A DNA stretch of 64,000 bases from Tautonia plasticadhaerens (GCF_007752535.1 NZ_CP036426.1:1178001-1242000); one strand, 5' to 3'. Counted from the first letter of the stretch, positions 23,799 to 34,333 are shown. Numbers and translations are program-made. The notes: generated by a model not told the origin, from the letters alone.

Positions 23799-25679
23799 TC
23801 ACATCTCCCTGATGAAATCGGCCGCATACGAGCGCACGTGCTTGCCGTTGAGGACGTGGAACGTCCGGAGTCGTTCGAGCAGTTGGCCGCTGAACTTCCT
23901 CAGCGGCAGGTGGACGAGCTTCCGGCCGTGACGGCGGGCCAGGCGTCGCCACGAGGCGGGCGGCGGCTTGGGGCAGACCAGGGCGACGTGCCGCTCCTTC
24001 GAGTGCAGCAGGGCGCCGCCGATCAGTCGTTCCTCCAACGTGTCGAGCCTCCGGAGCCGGGGGTCCTCCCAGATGTCGGGGATGAGCCGGGGCGGGTAGA
24101 GGAACAGGGCGCCGCCGTACTCGGCCTGGGCGATGCCGGGGCCGACGAGGTTCTGCATCGGGTCGGTGGCGAAGAAGGCGAGGGTGGACTCTTCCGCATG
24201 CTCGGCGAACCACGTCGCGCGATGGACATACACCTTCGGGTCGGCCGGCACGTCGAAGAGGAAGACGACGGCGTCGATCGAGCCCCGGCTGGGGGGGATG
24301 ACCTTGACGTAGAGGTCCCCCTTGTGCCAGTTCCGGAGGGTCTCCCGGATGTCGATGCCGTCCCGGACGCTGGTGGTGAACTTCTCGGACCGGGCGAGGT
24401 CGGCCCCGAGGATGGCCCGGGCCTGGTCGGCGACGTGGCGCTGGAAGCTCTCGATCCGCTGGTCCTCGGGGGGATAGGAGCACATCCCGTAGGGGTCCCA
24501 GCGCTGCTTCCACTTCTTCTGGTCAGGCTCGGGGGGGCGGGGGCGCAGCTCGCAGGACCGCCAGGCGATCGCCTGGCCGGGCAGCCGGCTGGTCATGGCA
24601 GCGGTGCCCCAGGAGGGGACCTCGGCGCGGCCGTCCCCCATGCGGAGCGGGGGCTCGTCCCACCACCAGGGCCGTTCGCCGCGGTCGAAGGCCTCGTGGT
24701 AGGGGTACTCGCGGGCCGTCTCGCCGAGTGCCAGCGCGAGGTCGTCCCCGGCCGTCTGCTTGGCGGCCATGACGAGCGAGTAGAGGTCGGGCGTCAGCCT
24801 CCGCTCGACGAGCGACAGGTTGCGGACGTACCGGAAGTAGACCGAGAGCAGTTGCGGCGTGATCCGCCTGGCGACCTTGGGCCGGTCCTTGCGGAGGCGC
24901 TCCCGGGAGGCGAGGAGCATCTCCTTGACGCCGTCGACGGAGAGGTTGTCGTCCGGGGTCAGCTCGCGTCGGCCTCGCTCGTAGAGGCCGGTGATGTAGG
25001 GCAGCTCGCCGAGCAGGAAGATCAGGGTCTTCGGGTCGACACGGCAGGTCCGCATCTGGGGGAGGAACCATTCCGGCTCGGGCGCCTCGGCCCGGCGTTG
25101 GTAGGCGTCCCGGACCCAGGGCCAATCCGTGATCGAGCAGACGAACAGGATCGACTCATGCCGATCTTCGAGTTCCCGCAGCCGGTTCGCCATCCAGGCG
25201 TGCCGACGGGCCTGGGAGCCCTCCGGGTCGGGCGGTGGGAGCCCCGGGAGGATGGCGGAGGCGAAGCCCTCGACCCGCACGCGCTTCAACGCGTAGGGAT
25301 CGGGGTAATACCCCGTGCGGCCCTCGAAGCGGGGGGATTCGAGGTCGACGAAGGCCCGGGCGATGCGCTCCCCCATCGCGGTCCGGATGGCGGCGACGAC
25401 CGGCTGGCAGGGGTCGACGGGGACGTAGGTGAAGCCGTCGGTCTCGCCCTCGGCGTCGCGCTGGAGGACGACCGAGATCGACGGCAGGGCGTCGACGGCC
25501 TCCTCGACGTCCCCCCGGAACGAGGGGGGCAGCGGCACGGCCAGGCAGTCGTAGGGGTGGGCCAGCAACTCCTCCCGGGCCCGGATGGCGCAGTCGCCCG
25601 AGCCGTGGATGATCGGCAGGGCCCGGATCTTCGGGCCGATGGCGAGGACTTCGGTGCGATCCGACGGTTCGGGGGGCAT
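23799..25679 (-). CDS. Large cytosolic protein, possibly TraB/PrgY/Tiki-related
   Basis: A 626-residue soluble protein with no signal peptide. The ATG at 25679 starts MPPEPSDRTEVLAIGPKIRA. The N terminus, PIIHGSGDCAIRAREELLA followed by YDCLAVPLPPSFRGDVEEAV, resembles the His-containing first strand and 'large pocket' of the TraB/PrgY/Tiki-ChaN superfamily; HESILFVCSITDWPWVRDA could be the later conserved strand. This is a fold guess, not a family assignment. The middle (TPQLLSVYFRYVRNLSLVER) is helical and the last 100 residues are basic. It is the last gene of a run with a MoxR-type ATPase (27052-28041), a Uma2 nuclease and a membrane protein, with gaps of 43 bp, 23 bp and 97 bp. Confidence 0.65.
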   Translation of the reverse strand: MPPEPSDRTEVLAIGPKIRALPIIHGSGDCAIRAREELLAHPYDCLAVPLPPSFRGDVEEAVDALPSISVVLQRDAEGETDGFTYVPVDPCQPVVAAIRTAMGERIARAFVDLESPRFEGRTGYYPDPYALKRVRVEGFASAILPGLPPPDPEGSQARRHAWMANRLRELEDRHESILFVCSITDWPWVRDAYQRRAEAPEPEWFLPQMRTCRVDPKTLIFLLGELPYITGLYERGRRELTPDDNLSVDGVKEMLLASRERLRKDRPKVARRITPQLLSVYFRYVRNLSLVERRLTPDLYSLVMAAKQTAGDDLALALGETAREYPYHEAFDRGERPWWWDEPPLRMGDGRAEVPSWGTAAMTSRLPGQAIAWRSCELRPRPPEPDQKKWKQRWDPYGMCSYPPEDQRIESFQRHVADQARAILGADLARSEKFTTSVRDGIDIRETLRNWHKGDLYVKVIPPSRGSIDAVVFLFDVPADPKVYVHRATWFAEHAEESTLAFFATDPMQNLVGPGIAQAEYGGALFLYPPRLIPDIWEDPRLRRLDTLEERLIGGALLHSKERHVALVCPKPPPASWRRLARRHGRKLVHLPLRKFSGQLLERLRTFHVLNGKHVRSYAADFIREM

Positions 25680-25722
25680 GTGCGGGATGCCTTGTCTCGG
25701 GAGCGGGTCGAGGTCTCGGGGA

Positions 25723-26337
25723 TTACTCCCGGAACGGCCAGACGATCGACGGGGCCATCGCCAGCCAGGCGAGGCCCACGGCACGCCCGGTACGATCGAC
25801 CCAGGAACGTTCCGGCCTCCACCCCCGGCCGATCGCCAGGGCAAGCCAGGCGAGGGTCACCATCGCGGGGACGACCCAGGCCGGCGCGAACCTCCCGGCG
25901 TAGGCCCAACCCGCCGGGATGAGGAGCATGCCGAGGCCTGCGGCGACCGTCGCGATGAATCCGGGCTGGCAGAGCAACTCGCGTCGATCCGGGCGGGGAG
26001 GTCGCAAGCGGATGAGGACCATCGCGAAGGTTGACGGGATCAGGATCGTCCCGAGGACCAGGGCCATCTCCGCTGCCATCGACTCGATCAATCGCCCGGG
26101 TCCAAACGAGCGGTGACGAAGATCCACCCACCAGAGCCGCGACGTCGGCTCGAACCCCCCGGCGCATTCCAGCAGGTAGGAGGCATCCGCGATGAGACCA
26201 CGCGAGTCGTTCGTGAGCCCAAGCAGGATCGGAAAGGCGGACGCGGCGAGCAGGATGAGCAGGTCGACCAGCCGGAGCCCTCGTCGGGCCGGAGGTTCGG
26301 GCGGAGCAGGCGACTTCTCGTGGGCGTCCCGGGTCAT
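25723..26337 (-). CDS. Multi-pass membrane protein, paralogue of the 3577 gene
   Basis: A 204-residue protein with about four membrane helices. The ATG at 26337 (MTRDAHEKSPAPPE) is preferred because GAGG lies about 8 bp upstream; an ATG nine codons earlier lacks one. Landmarks shared with 3577-4137 are RLVDLLILLAASAFPILLGL, the QPGFIATVAAGLGMLLIPAG block (LRSPGFIAVASALLGVAVVA in the paralogue) and RSWVDRTGRAVGLAWLA near the end. Function unknown. It lies between the Uma2 and the large 626-residue protein. Confidence 0.75.
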   Translation of the reverse strand: MTRDAHEKSPAPPEPPARRGLRLVDLLILLAASAFPILLGLTNDSRGLIADASYLLECAGGFEPTSRLWWVDLRHRSFGPGRLIESMAAEMALVLGTILIPSTFAMVLIRLRPPRPDRRELLCQPGFIATVAAGLGMLLIPAGWAYAGRFAPAWVVPAMVTLAWLALAIGRGWRPERSWVDRTGRAVGLAWLAMAPSIVWPFRE

Positions 26338-26360
26338 CGCGTCACCTCGATCCGAAGCGG

Positions 26361-26954
26361 TCACTCGGACAGGATTCCTCTCGGTTCGAGGACGAAGCCC
26401 GGCAGCACGTCGCCGCCATCGACTCGCTCGGGCTTCGTCAGCGTCTCCGGCTCCCGGCCGGGGCGGTAGATCTCGACGGTGCCGTCGAGCGGGTCGATCA
26501 ACCAGCCGAGGCGGGCGCCATTGGCGAGGTACTCGGCCATCTTCTCGCGGAGCTTCCGCTTCGAGTCCGAGGGCGAGCGCAGCTCGGCCACGAAGTCGGG
26601 GCAGATCGGCGCGAACCGCTGTCGCTGTTCCGGCGTCAGGGCGAGCCAGCGGTCCCGGGCGATCCAGGATGCGTCCGGGCCCTTCGTCGCCCCGCTGGGG
26701 AGCTTGAACCCGGCCGAGGAGTCGAAGACGAAGCCGAGCCCCCGGCCGATCGTCTTGGACCAGTGGATGAGCTGATACGTCAGCTCGGCGTTGCGGTAGC
26801 CCGAATCGCTCCCGGCCGGGTACATGATCTCCAGGTCTCCCTCGGCGGTCCGCTCCAGCCGAAGTTCCGGGTTGGCGGCGCAGATCTTCCAGAACAGCTC
26901 GTCGGTCAGCTCGACCTCGGGGGCGAAGCAGAGCGTCAGGGGAGAGGGATTCAT
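26361..26954 (-). CDS. Uma2 family (PD-(D/E)XK) endonuclease-like protein
   Basis: A 197-residue protein starting MNPSPLTLCFAPEVELTDEL. The family pattern is clear: TDELFWKICAANPELRLER, then SDSGYRNAELTYQLIHWSKT, SSAGFKLPSGATKGPDASWI, PDFVAELRSPSDSKRKLREK and YLANGARLGWLIDPLDGTVE. The conserved Asp (PDASW) and Glu (VAELRS) with Lys match the PD-(D/E)XK core of Uma2 (DUF820). Uma2 proteins are very abundant in cyanobacteria and planctomycetes; their biological role is unsettled. The GATC-poor upstream is short (97 bp to the ATPase stop). Confidence 0.88.
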   Translation of the reverse strand: MNPSPLTLCFAPEVELTDELFWKICAANPELRLERTAEGDLEIMYPAGSDSGYRNAELTYQLIHWSKTIGRGLGFVFDSSAGFKLPSGATKGPDASWIARDRWLALTPEQRQRFAPICPDFVAELRSPSDSKRKLREKMAEYLANGARLGWLIDPLDGTVEIYRPGREPETLTKPERVDGGDVLPGFVLEPRGILSE

Positions 26955-27051
26955 CAGCGGCAGGTCGCCGTCGAGCCTCGGATACCTTCGGGGGTCGGGG
27001 GCATCGACGGGATCAGGCGGATGATAGTGTCGGATCGAGTGCGATCGGGCC

Positions 27052-28041
27052 TCAGTAGGCATCGTCGTCGTCCTCCTCGTCGTCGTCGAGCTCGTCGGCG
27101 TCGGGGTGGAGGGGGTCGTCGGGGGAGAAGAAGAGGTCGCCGAGGCCCATGGGGGTGTGCTGGCCGCCGAGGGCCCGGCGGCGGCGCTGGGCCATCGATT
27201 CGAGGTCGGCGGCCTCCTCGCCGAGGACGCAGAGGATCGATTCGGCCCAGGCGCGGTCCCGGCCGAGGGGGTGGTCGGGGTCCTGGGCCATCCGCTTGAT
27301 GGCGAAGCGGAGGATGTTGATGCCGTCGCGGGGGGAGAAGTCGAGCCGCAGCTCGTGGGCCTTCTGGAGGAAGTCGACGGTCAGCTCCAGGAGTTCCGAC
27401 GGGGCGAAGGGGAGGTGGTACTTGAGGATGGCCAGCTCGTCGTCCCGCTCGGGGAAGCCGAGGGCGAGCTGGGGCTGGAGCCGGCTGAGGATGTAGTCGG
27501 GGACCTCGTAGGTGGACTCGTCCTCGTTCATGGTGACGCAGCAGCGGAATTCGGGGTGCGCCTTGATGGTGATCCCGGCGATGATGGACTCGACGTAGCG
27601 ACGGTGGTCGAGCAGGGGGGCGAGGCTCGCCCACGACTTCTCGTTCATCCGGTTCCCCTCGTCGAGCACGCAGACGCCGCCGACGATCATCGCCGTGACC
27701 AGGGGAGAGGCGTGGTAGGCGATCTTCCCCTGCTCGGAGAGCACCGGGGTGACGAGCAAATCCTCGGGGCGGGTGTCGGCCGTGCACTGGTTGATGTAGA
27801 GCGCCTGCTTGCGGAGCTGGGCCGCGGCCATGGCCAGGGTGGTCTTGCCGATCCCGGGCGGGCCGACGAGGCGGGGGGCGAGGGGCAGGTCCCTCGGGTC
27901 GACCACCAGCCAGCAGGCCGAGAGCTGGCGGAGGATCTCGTCCTGGCCGATCCACCCCTGCTCGGTCGAGTCGGGGGTGCTCAGGTGCAGGGTCACGCCG
28001 CCGATCTCGACCGTCTTGGCCTGCTGGGCTGATGCCGCCAT
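27052..28041 (-). CDS. Second MoxR-type AAA+ ATPase
   Basis: A 329-residue AAA+ ATPase. Walker A is GPPGIGKT (about 59-66) and Walker B is [20 protein letters not shown], with the full DE, unlike the first ATPase (9906-11333). [19 protein letters not shown] and [20 protein letters not shown] contain the sensor 1 and arginine-finger region. The helical C-terminal lid ends in a strongly acidic tail ([16 protein letters not shown]), which may be a protein-binding tether. No VWA gene adjoins it here, so its usual partner is missing; the neighbours are a Uma2 protein, a membrane protein and the 626-residue protein. Confidence 0.87.
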   Translation of the reverse strand: MAASAQQAKTVEIGGVTLHLSTPDSTEQGWIGQDEILRQLSACWLVVDPRDLPLAPRLVGPPGIGKTTLAMAAAQLRKQALYINQCTADTRPEDLLVTPVLSEQGKIAYHASPLVTAMIVGGVCVLDEGNRMNEKSWASLAPLLDHRRYVESIIAGITIKAHPEFRCCVTMNEDESTYEVPDYILSRLQPQLALGFPERDDELAILKYHLPFAPSELLELTVDFLQKAHELRLDFSPRDGINILRFAIKRMAQDPDHPLGRDRAWAESILCVLGEEAADLESMAQRRRRALGGQHTPMGLGDLFFSPDDPLHPDADELDDDEEDDDDAY

Positions 28042-28231
28042 GCGCCGGTGGTCCTCACGCGGTCGGTGGTTGCGGTTCGGTTCGATCTGGTGTCGTGCAG
28101 TCTAACGGAGCGGACCCCGACGGGGCGAGCGCCGGGAGGGGAACGCTCGAACGAGGATGCATGCCCGAAGCGGGGAAGTCCGGCGCGCCGCCCTCCGGAT
28201 CCCCAGACCGACCCGCCCCCCGGAGGGGCGA

Positions 28232-28600
28232 TCAGATCCCGATCTGGGCGAGGAGGTCGAGGAACCGGCGGACGACCTGGGTGGCGAAGGGGGCCTCGGC
28301 CTCGGCGTGGGCGGCGGCCTCGTCGAGCCTCGCCCGGGTGGAGGAGAGCAGCCCCTCGTCCCGACGCTCGTGCAGGGCCCGGGCCAGGGCCGAGGCGCTG
28401 GACGCCAGGTGGGCCGCCGTCTCGGGGGGGGCGGCCGGGTCGAGCGCCTGGCCGAGCTCGTCGATCAGCTCGGCCAGTCGGGCACGCTCCTCGGGGTCGA
28501 GGTGGTGGGCGTCTCGGAGCAATCGGGCCGACTCGACGAGGTCGGTGCGGAGCCGGGCCAGGTGCTCGGGGTCGGCGGGCGGGGGCGTGGCCTGGGACAT
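28232..28600 (-). CDS. Small helical protein, DUF4404-like
   Basis: A 122-residue all-helical protein, MSQATPPPADPEHLARLRTD, with amphipathic helices around RLLRDAHHLDPEERARLAEL and LASSASALARALHERRDEG. The pattern of a helical hairpin with LDPEERARLAELIDELGQAL resembles DUF4404. No catalytic motif. Its neighbours run in the same direction, but it lies 190 bp downstream of nothing obvious; the FG-GAP gene ends 121 bp upstream. Function unknown. Confidence 0.55.
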   Translation of the reverse strand: MSQATPPPADPEHLARLRTDLVESARLLRDAHHLDPEERARLAELIDELGQALDPAAPPETAAHLASSASALARALHERRDEGLLSSTRARLDEAAAHAEAEAPFATQVVRRFLDLLAQIGI

Positions 28601-28721
28601 CGGGGGTGGATCCTCGGGGGTCGGGCGAGTGGGCGGCGACGCGGCCCCGGTCGGGGGGGCGACGCGCCAGGTCTCCCCATTATCGCCCGTCCCGGGCGAT
28701 TCTGTACCCCCGGCCGATCGA

Positions 28722-29921
28722 TCATCGGCCCGGGTTCTCGTACCAGACGACTCCGAGGTCGTCGCGCTCCTCGCAGGTCAGCGCGTCGAGGTCGCCGTCG
28801 CCGTCGAGGTCGATCAGCCGGACGAGGTCGAACTTCGTCCCCTCCCGGGTCCCGCTGATCGGGCGCAGCGACCAGGGGGCCTCGGGACCTGGCCCGGCCC
28901 GGGCCAGGGAGAAGACTCCGTGCTTGCCGGAGGCGTCCTCGGTGGAGACGACCAGCTCGGGCCGGCCGTCGCCGTCGAGGTCCCCGGCGGCGACGGACTT
29001 CCCGGTGCCGGCCTCGGGGCCGAGGGGGAGCACCGTCTCGTCCCAGCCGTCGGGGGAACGACGGTAGATCAGGATGCCCCGGTCGGGCGCGGCGACGAGG
29101 ATCTCGGCGGTGCCGTCGCCGTCGAGGTCGGCGAGGTCGAGGAACATCACCTCGGCGTCGGACCCGCCGACCGGCCGCTCGGCCCACGAGGGCCCGGCGT
29201 CCCCGTCCCGCCGCTCCAGCCAAAAGACGCCCCGACGGGGGCCCTTGCGGTCGGAGCAGAGGAGGTCGAGGTCGCCGTCCTCGTCGAGGTCGACCGGGAG
29301 GATCGACATGACCCAGCCGGCGGATCGGATCGGGTGCCATCGCCAGTCGTCGAGGTCCCTCGGGTCGGCGGGGGCTTCGAGCCAGCCGATCGAGGCACCG
29401 GCCCCCTTGCCGCCGAGCGCGAGGTCGACCCCGTGCCGGCCGTCGACCTGCATCGGGGCGCACCACATCCACATCTGGAGGCCGACGGTCGCCGGGATCG
29501 GCGCCGAGGCCCAGGCGTCGGGGTCGAGCACGCGACCCGCGCCGCCGGGGTTCCAGTGGACGGAGACGGTCCGGGCCTCCCCCTCGGCGCAGCTGACGAG
29601 GTCGGGGGCGTCGTCGCCGTCGAGGTCGACGATCACGGCGTCCTCGGGGCTCGGCACCCGGCCGACGGCCACCGAGGGCCAGGGCGACTTCGAGCGATCG
29701 GGGCCGGGGTTGAAGCAGGCCCGGATCTCGCCCCCTTCCTCCCAAGCGGTGGCGAGGTCGGGGAGGCCGTCGCCGTCGAGGTCGGCGAGGCGGACGCCGT
29801 CGGCGCCCCGGGAGGAGGCGTCGATCGCGTGCCTCTCCCAGGGGGCGGGGTCGCCCTCCCGGGGAGGCCCCGTGGGGGGAACGGCCCACAGGACCAGCGA
29901 GGCGAGGATCGGAGACATCAT
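28722..29921 (-). CDS. Exported FG-GAP/VCBS beta-propeller protein
   Basis: A 399-residue protein starting MMSPILASLVLWAVPPTGP, a short signal peptide. At least six Ca-binding FG-GAP-type repeats are visible: VRLADLDGDGLPDLATAW, VIVDLDGDDAPDLVSCAEG, LPVDLDEDGDLDLLCSDR, LADLDGDGTAEILVAAP, AGDLDGDGRPELVVSTED and IDLDGDGDLDALTCEE. This predicts an integrin-alpha-like propeller, extracytoplasmic. Such proteins are abundant in planctomycetes; the ligand is unknown. ATG at 29921 or the adjacent one at 29918 could start it. Confidence 0.82.
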   Translation of the reverse strand: MMSPILASLVLWAVPPTGPPREGDPAPWERHAIDASSRGADGVRLADLDGDGLPDLATAWEEGGEIRACFNPGPDRSKSPWPSVAVGRVPSPEDAVIVDLDGDDAPDLVSCAEGEARTVSVHWNPGGAGRVLDPDAWASAPIPATVGLQMWMWCAPMQVDGRHGVDLALGGKGAGASIGWLEAPADPRDLDDWRWHPIRSAGWVMSILPVDLDEDGDLDLLCSDRKGPRRGVFWLERRDGDAGPSWAERPVGGSDAEVMFLDLADLDGDGTAEILVAAPDRGILIYRRSPDGWDETVLPLGPEAGTGKSVAAGDLDGDGRPELVVSTEDASGKHGVFSLARAGPGPEAPWSLRPISGTREGTKFDLVRLIDLDGDGDLDALTCEERDDLGVVWYENPGR

Positions 29922-30072
29922 CGCGGTTCGGGCCCCGCCCGGGGGTCGATCGTCCCGTCGCCCCGATCGGGAGCGGGCCGGGGTCGATCGCCCGGCCCGA
30001 TGCGACGATCCTACCCCGGGAGGCGGACCGGCTCGACGGGGAACCCCGGGTCGACCCGGCTCGGCCCCACGA

Positions 30073-30279
30073 TCAGGCCGGTTGCAGGATCGGGGCCGAG
30101 ACGGTCGAGCACCCTGCGCCACGCTCCACGTCCGTCAGCAGTTCCTCCCGGAGGATCGCCCGGCCGTCGGGGGCCTCGATGCCGACCCGGACGGTGTTGC
30201 GGTCGATCCGGATGATGGTGACCCGGACGTCGTCGCCGATCTGGAGCCGCTGCCCCGATTTCCTGCTCAGGACCAGCAT
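30073..30279 (-). CDS. csrA: Carbon storage regulator CsrA
   Basis: A 68-residue RNA-binding protein that controls translation of target mRNAs by covering their GGA-containing leaders. The ATG at 30279 has a strong AGGAGG, 5 bp away. MLVLSRKSGQRLQIGDDVRV is the CsrA N terminus (Arg6 conserved in LSRKSG), TVRVGIEAPDGRAILREELL contains the conserved GIEAP and RxE region. The last residues (TDVERGAGCSTVSAPILQPA) are longer and unlike the classical C terminus. It could be autoregulated through its own GGA-containing Shine-Dalgarno (AAGGAGG). Confidence 0.93.
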   Translation of the reverse strand: MLVLSRKSGQRLQIGDDVRVTIIRIDRNTVRVGIEAPDGRAILREELLTDVERGAGCSTVSAPILQPA

Positions 30280-30584
30280 GGCGGCCTCCTTCCCTGGGAG
30301 TGCGGGGGTGATCGTGCCGGTTTCCAACCGAGGGCGTCCTGCCCGACCCGGGGAAATGCAGCCCCCGTGCCGAATCCCCGCGCGACGCCGAGGTTTCAAC
30401 CCGTCGGCGGGACGCAACTCCCCAGTTCGCAGCGACTAGGGCGATTCCGCCGGGCGAGCGGACGCGGTGCCGACCCGGCTGTCGTTCCGGGAGGGGTGGG
30501 AAGTTCCGATCACGCGGTGCGGGGCGGCCGGCCGATCGTGTAAGGTTTACCGCCTGGGATGTCGGGCCGGGGGAGGGTGGGGGA
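30280..30584. other. Divergent intergenic region, csrA / YfhO-like gene
   Basis: About 305 bp between divergent starts. No open frame looks coding and no clear consensus promoter is seen. The only marked elements are GGGGGAGGG just before the TTG start at 30585 and AGGAGG before csrA. Confidence 0.5.
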
Positions 30585-33116
30585 TTGGACGTGTCGAGCG
30601 ACTCTCGGTGGGCATGGTCGGGGGGGGCTGCGGCGGTCTGCGTCCTGCTGGTCGGCTGGCTCTGGCCGATCGGGGTCGGCGGGGCGATGCCGGTCGGGGG
30701 GGACGTGACCTCGTTCCAGATCGGGCTGATGGCGGTGCTCGACGAGGCGCTGGCCGAGGGACGCCTGCCGCTCTGGAACGACCGCTGGGGGTTCGGCTTC
30801 CCGGGCGTGGCCGAGAGCCAGATGGGGGTCTACTACCCTCCCCACGCGACGCTCTACGGGCTCCTCGGAGTGGAGGCCGCGTACACGGCGAGCATGGTCT
30901 TGCACGTCCTCTGGGGGGGCCTCGGGGCCCGATGGGCGGCCCGGAGGTTCGGGGCGTCGGAGGCCGGCGCGGTGCTCTCCGGGGTGTCCTGGGGGGCCTC
31001 GGGCTTCTTCCTGATCCACCTGCCGCACCAGTGGGCCTACACCGTGGGGAGCTGGACCCCCTGGGCCTGGGGCCTGGGCTGGTCGATCCTCTCGGGATCG
31101 TCCGGCAGGAAGGCCCCCTGGCTGCTGTCCGCGGTCCTGGCGGTGCAGATCCTGCCGGGGCATTTCCAGCTGGCGTTCTGCACCCAGGTCGGCCTGCTGG
31201 CGATGGCGGCGGGCTCGGTGCTGTCGGGGGTGGGCGGGCGTCGGGCCGCGATGAGGCGGTCGGCCCTGGTGGCCCTCCCGATGGCGGGGGCGTTCCTGCT
31301 GGCCTCGGCCCAGGTGGTTCCGACCTTCCAGCTCGCCCGCCTGGCCGAGACCCAGCGCGATTACGAGTACCTCTCCGGCTTCGCCTCCACGCCGCTGCAC
31401 CTGGTCAGCCTGGTGGCTCCGGAACTCTTCCATCGGTCTCCCCTCTGGAGGCCGATCGCCTGGGACCCCTTCCACACCTCCCCCGAGGAGAACCTGGTCT
31501 ACGTCGGCCTCGTGCCGCTGTTCCTCGCCCTCGGGGCGATCGCCCGGCCTGGCCCGTCGGCCGGGGCGGTGCGGGTGCTGGTCGTGGTGCTGGCGGCGGG
31601 GCTGGTGCTGGGCCTGGGTCCGTACGTGCCGGGCTTCGTCGCCTACTCCCGATGGCCGGGCTTCTCGTTCTTCCGGGGGCCGGCGCGGTGGGGGATCGTG
31701 GCGACGCTGGCGCTCTCGATCCTGGCCGGGCTCGGCTTCGACGCGGTCCGGAGGGGGGATTGGAGACGCCCCGGGATCAGCTTGGTGATGTTCGTCTTCG
31801 GGGCCGGGGCCTGGATCGGGCTGGTGCTCGGGCTCTTCGAGCTGGCGATCCGGGCGGGCGATCGCCCCGTCGATTCGGGGATAATCACGGCCTATCAGCT
31901 CGCCCTCGACGCCAGGCCCTGGGACGACGGGGTCACCGTGGTCGATCTGCTGGGTGAGGCCAGGCGTCCCCGCAACGACCTCCACATGGTCGCGGACCAG
32001 GAGAACGCCGGCCTCCCCTTGCCCTCGGCGACCCCCCTGCGATTCGACCGGGATCGGGTGGGAATCTACCGGGCCGAGCTCTCGACGACCGCCGGGCTGA
32101 TGCTGGCGGCGGTCGGCCTGGCCCTCCTGTCGGGCCGCCGGGGTGCCTTCTCGGCCGGGCTGCTCGCCCTGGCGGTGGTCGACCTCGGCCTCCTGGCCCG
32201 TCGCCGGCCGATCGACGAGGCGCCGATCCGCCCCCTGGCCGAACAGAGCGCCGTGCTCGGGGCGCTCTCGAGGATGCCCGTGGGGACCCGGACGATCGAC
32301 CCGATGCAGAACCTGGCGATGGTCGCCGGCGTTTCGCCGGTCCTGAGCTACCGGACGCTCGATCTCCCCGTCCAGCCCGGCCTGTCGGCGATCGCGCAGG
32401 TTCTCCCCCGGGACGCCCCCGAGGCGGGGACGGTGCTCGACGCCCAGCGGGCGCTCGGGGCCCGGGGCCGGGTGATCGGCCCGATCAGCCCCGGGATGGT
32501 CCCGGGCGGGATCGACGCCCTCGCGGATCGGTTCGACGAGACCGGCAGGCTGGAGTCGGTGGAGGTCGTCGACGACCCGGCCCTGACGGGGTGGATGCTG
32601 GGGACTCGATTCTCGAAGCTCCCGGCCGGCCGGGCCGTGCGCTTCCTGCTCCTCGACGCCGGACCGACCCCGAGGGCCTGGTTCCTCCCCTCCGATCTCG
32701 CCGACGCCGGGCGGCTCCGGGCGTCCCGAGGCGAGCCGGGGGAGCTGCTCGACTTGCTGGCCGACGCCCGGCCGCTCGTCCTCCGCTCCCGATCTCCCGA
32801 GCACCTGGAACTCGACATGGACGCCGAGGGCCCGGGGACCGTGGCCGTGGCCCAGCTCGATTACCCGGAGTGGCATGCCTCGTGGGTCGACCCGGCCGGT
32901 GACGCGAACCCGATGGCGATCGACCGGGTCCTCGGGGGGTGGCAGGGGGTGCGAGTGCAGGGGCCGGGACGCCGGACGCTCCGGCTCGACTACGAGGGCC
33001 GGGCCGAGCGATGGGGGCTGGTCATCTCGGCGGTCTCCTGGTCAGCATGGGGTCTGGGGCTCGCACTCTCTGCCCGTCGGGGCCGCCGGTCGCCGCGGGC
33101 CGGAGCACCGGCCTGA
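30585..33116 (+). CDS. YfhO-like multi-pass membrane protein
   Basis: An 843-residue membrane protein. The likely start is TTG 30585 (GGGGGAGGG about 8 bp upstream); GTG 30591 is an alternative. The first 600 residues carry about 12 hydrophobic segments, among them [35 protein letters not shown] and [39 protein letters not shown] and [19 protein letters not shown] match the periplasmic first loop of YfhO/GT-C-like proteins (P-L-W-x-x...G.P...). The C-terminal soluble domain ends [18 protein letters not shown] with an immunoglobulin-like tail. YfhO in Firmicutes attaches sugars to lipoteichoic acid; here the polymer is unknown. Confidence 0.8.
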   Translation: MDVSSDSRWAWSGGAAAVCVLLVGWLWPIGVGGAMPVGGDVTSFQIGLMAVLDEALAEGRLPLWNDRWGFGFPGVAESQMGVYYPPHATLYGLLGVEAAYTASMVLHVLWGGLGARWAARRFGASEAGAVLSGVSWGASGFFLIHLPHQWAYTVGSWTPWAWGLGWSILSGSSGRKAPWLLSAVLAVQILPGHFQLAFCTQVGLLAMAAGSVLSGVGGRRAAMRRSALVALPMAGAFLLASAQVVPTFQLARLAETQRDYEYLSGFASTPLHLVSLVAPELFHRSPLWRPIAWDPFHTSPEENLVYVGLVPLFLALGAIARPGPSAGAVRVLVVVLAAGLVLGLGPYVPGFVAYSRWPGFSFFRGPARWGIVATLALSILAGLGFDAVRRGDWRRPGISLVMFVFGAGAWIGLVLGLFELAIRAGDRPVDSGIITAYQLALDARPWDDGVTVVDLLGEARRPRNDLHMVADQENAGLPLPSATPLRFDRDRVGIYRAELSTTAGLMLAAVGLALLSGRRGAFSAGLLALAVVDLGLLARRRPIDEAPIRPLAEQSAVLGALSRMPVGTRTIDPMQNLAMVAGVSPVLSYRTLDLPVQPGLSAIAQVLPRDAPEAGTVLDAQRALGARGRVIGPISPGMVPGGIDALADRFDETGRLESVEVVDDPALTGWMLGTRFSKLPAGRAVRFLLLDAGPTPRAWFLPSDLADAGRLRASRGEPGELLDLLADARPLVLRSRSPEHLELDMDAEGPGTVAVAQLDYPEWHASWVDPAGDANPMAIDRVLGGWQGVRVQGPGRRTLRLDYEGRAERWGLVISAVSWSAWGLGLALSARRGRRSPRAGAPA

Positions 33117-33274
33117 AACATGCCGGGTGCCGGGCCCACCTGGCCGGGGCGGGGCGATCCGCGGATCTCAATCGCGAGAGCGGGATCACTCCGGAGCCTG
33201 ATTTCCCCGGCCGTGGAATCCGCGATTCGCCATCCAGACTCCTCCCGCCGAACCCCCGCGAGGGACCTTCTCCG

Positions 33275-34300
33275 ATGACCGACGTCGCGATCGTAGGCGC
33301 CTCGGGCTACACGGCCCGGGAACTGGTCCAGCTCCTCCTGCGGCATCCGGGGGCCCGGATCCGGGTGGCGACCTCCCGGCAGGACGACGCGCCGAGGCTC
33401 GACGCGATGCACCCGTCCCTGGCCGGCCGGATCGACCTGGCCTGCCGGCCGTTCGACGCCGACCTGGTGGCCGAGTCGGCCCGGGTCGCCTTCCTCGCCC
33501 TGCCGCACGGGGCGAGCATGGCGGTGACGCCGGAGCTGCGGTCCCGGGGGGTCCGGGTGATCGACCTGAGCGCCGACTACCGCCTGAGCGACCCGAAGGT
33601 CTACGCCGACTGGTATGATCACCCGCACACCGACCCTTCCGGGCTCGACGAGGCGGTCTACGGGCTGCCGGAGCTGTTCCGCGAGGCGATCCCGCCGTCG
33701 GGGCTGATCGCCAACCCCGGCTGCTACACCTCGACCTCGATCCTCGCCCTGGCCCCCCTGGTGTCGAGGGACCTGATCGGGCGGTCGGGGATCATCATCG
33801 ACGCCAAGAGCGGCGTCTCGGGGGCGGGGCGGTCGCCGAAGCTGACGACGCACTACCCGGAGTGCAACGAGAGCCTCTCCGCCTACGGCGTGGGACGCCA
33901 TCGGCACACCCCGGAGATCGAGCAGGTGCTCGGCGAGGTCGGCCGGGAGACCGGAGGGGGGGCGCCGGTCGAGGTGATCTTCACGCCGCATCTCGTGCCG
34001 ATGGACCGGGGGATCCTGGCCACCGTCTACGCCGAGCCGAAGGGCCCCGTCACCGAGCACGACCTGATGGAGCTGTATCGGGAGTTCTACAAGGCCTGTC
34101 CCTTCGTCCGGGTGGTCGGCCGACTCCCCTCCACGAAGGACTCGGCCTACTCGAACTTCTGCGACCTGACCGTCCGGGTCGTCCGGGGCCGGATCCTCGT
34201 CATCGCCTGCCTCGACAACCTGCTGAAGGGGGCCGCCGGGGTGGCCGTGCAGAACTTCAACCTGATGACCGGCCACGAGGAGACGACCGCGCTGTTCTGA
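33275..34300 (+). CDS. argC: N-acetyl-gamma-glutamyl-phosphate reductase
   Basis: A 341-residue NADPH-dependent enzyme of arginine biosynthesis that reduces N-acetylglutamyl phosphate to the semialdehyde. The start [20 protein letters not shown] (ATG 33275) contains the GASGYT nucleotide-binding motif. The catalytic Cys is in [20 protein letters not shown], and the Lys/Ser-rich [20 protein letters not shown] plus [11 protein letters not shown] supply the active-site base region. [10 protein letters not shown] and [17 protein letters not shown] are the C-terminal family blocks. Length and motifs are typical. No other arg gene is in the window. Confidence 0.95.
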   Translation: MTDVAIVGASGYTARELVQLLLRHPGARIRVATSRQDDAPRLDAMHPSLAGRIDLACRPFDADLVAESARVAFLALPHGASMAVTPELRSRGVRVIDLSADYRLSDPKVYADWYDHPHTDPSGLDEAVYGLPELFREAIPPSGLIANPGCYTSTSILALAPLVSRDLIGRSGIIIDAKSGVSGAGRSPKLTTHYPECNESLSAYGVGRHRHTPEIEQVLGEVGRETGGGAPVEVIFTPHLVPMDRGILATVYAEPKGPVTEHDLMELYREFYKACPFVRVVGRLPSTKDSAYSNFCDLTVRVVRGRILVIACLDNLLKGAAGVAVQNFNLMTGHEETTALF

Positions 34301-34333
34301 TCCCTCGGGACGGCCGAGGCCGGCGGTCGGCGG

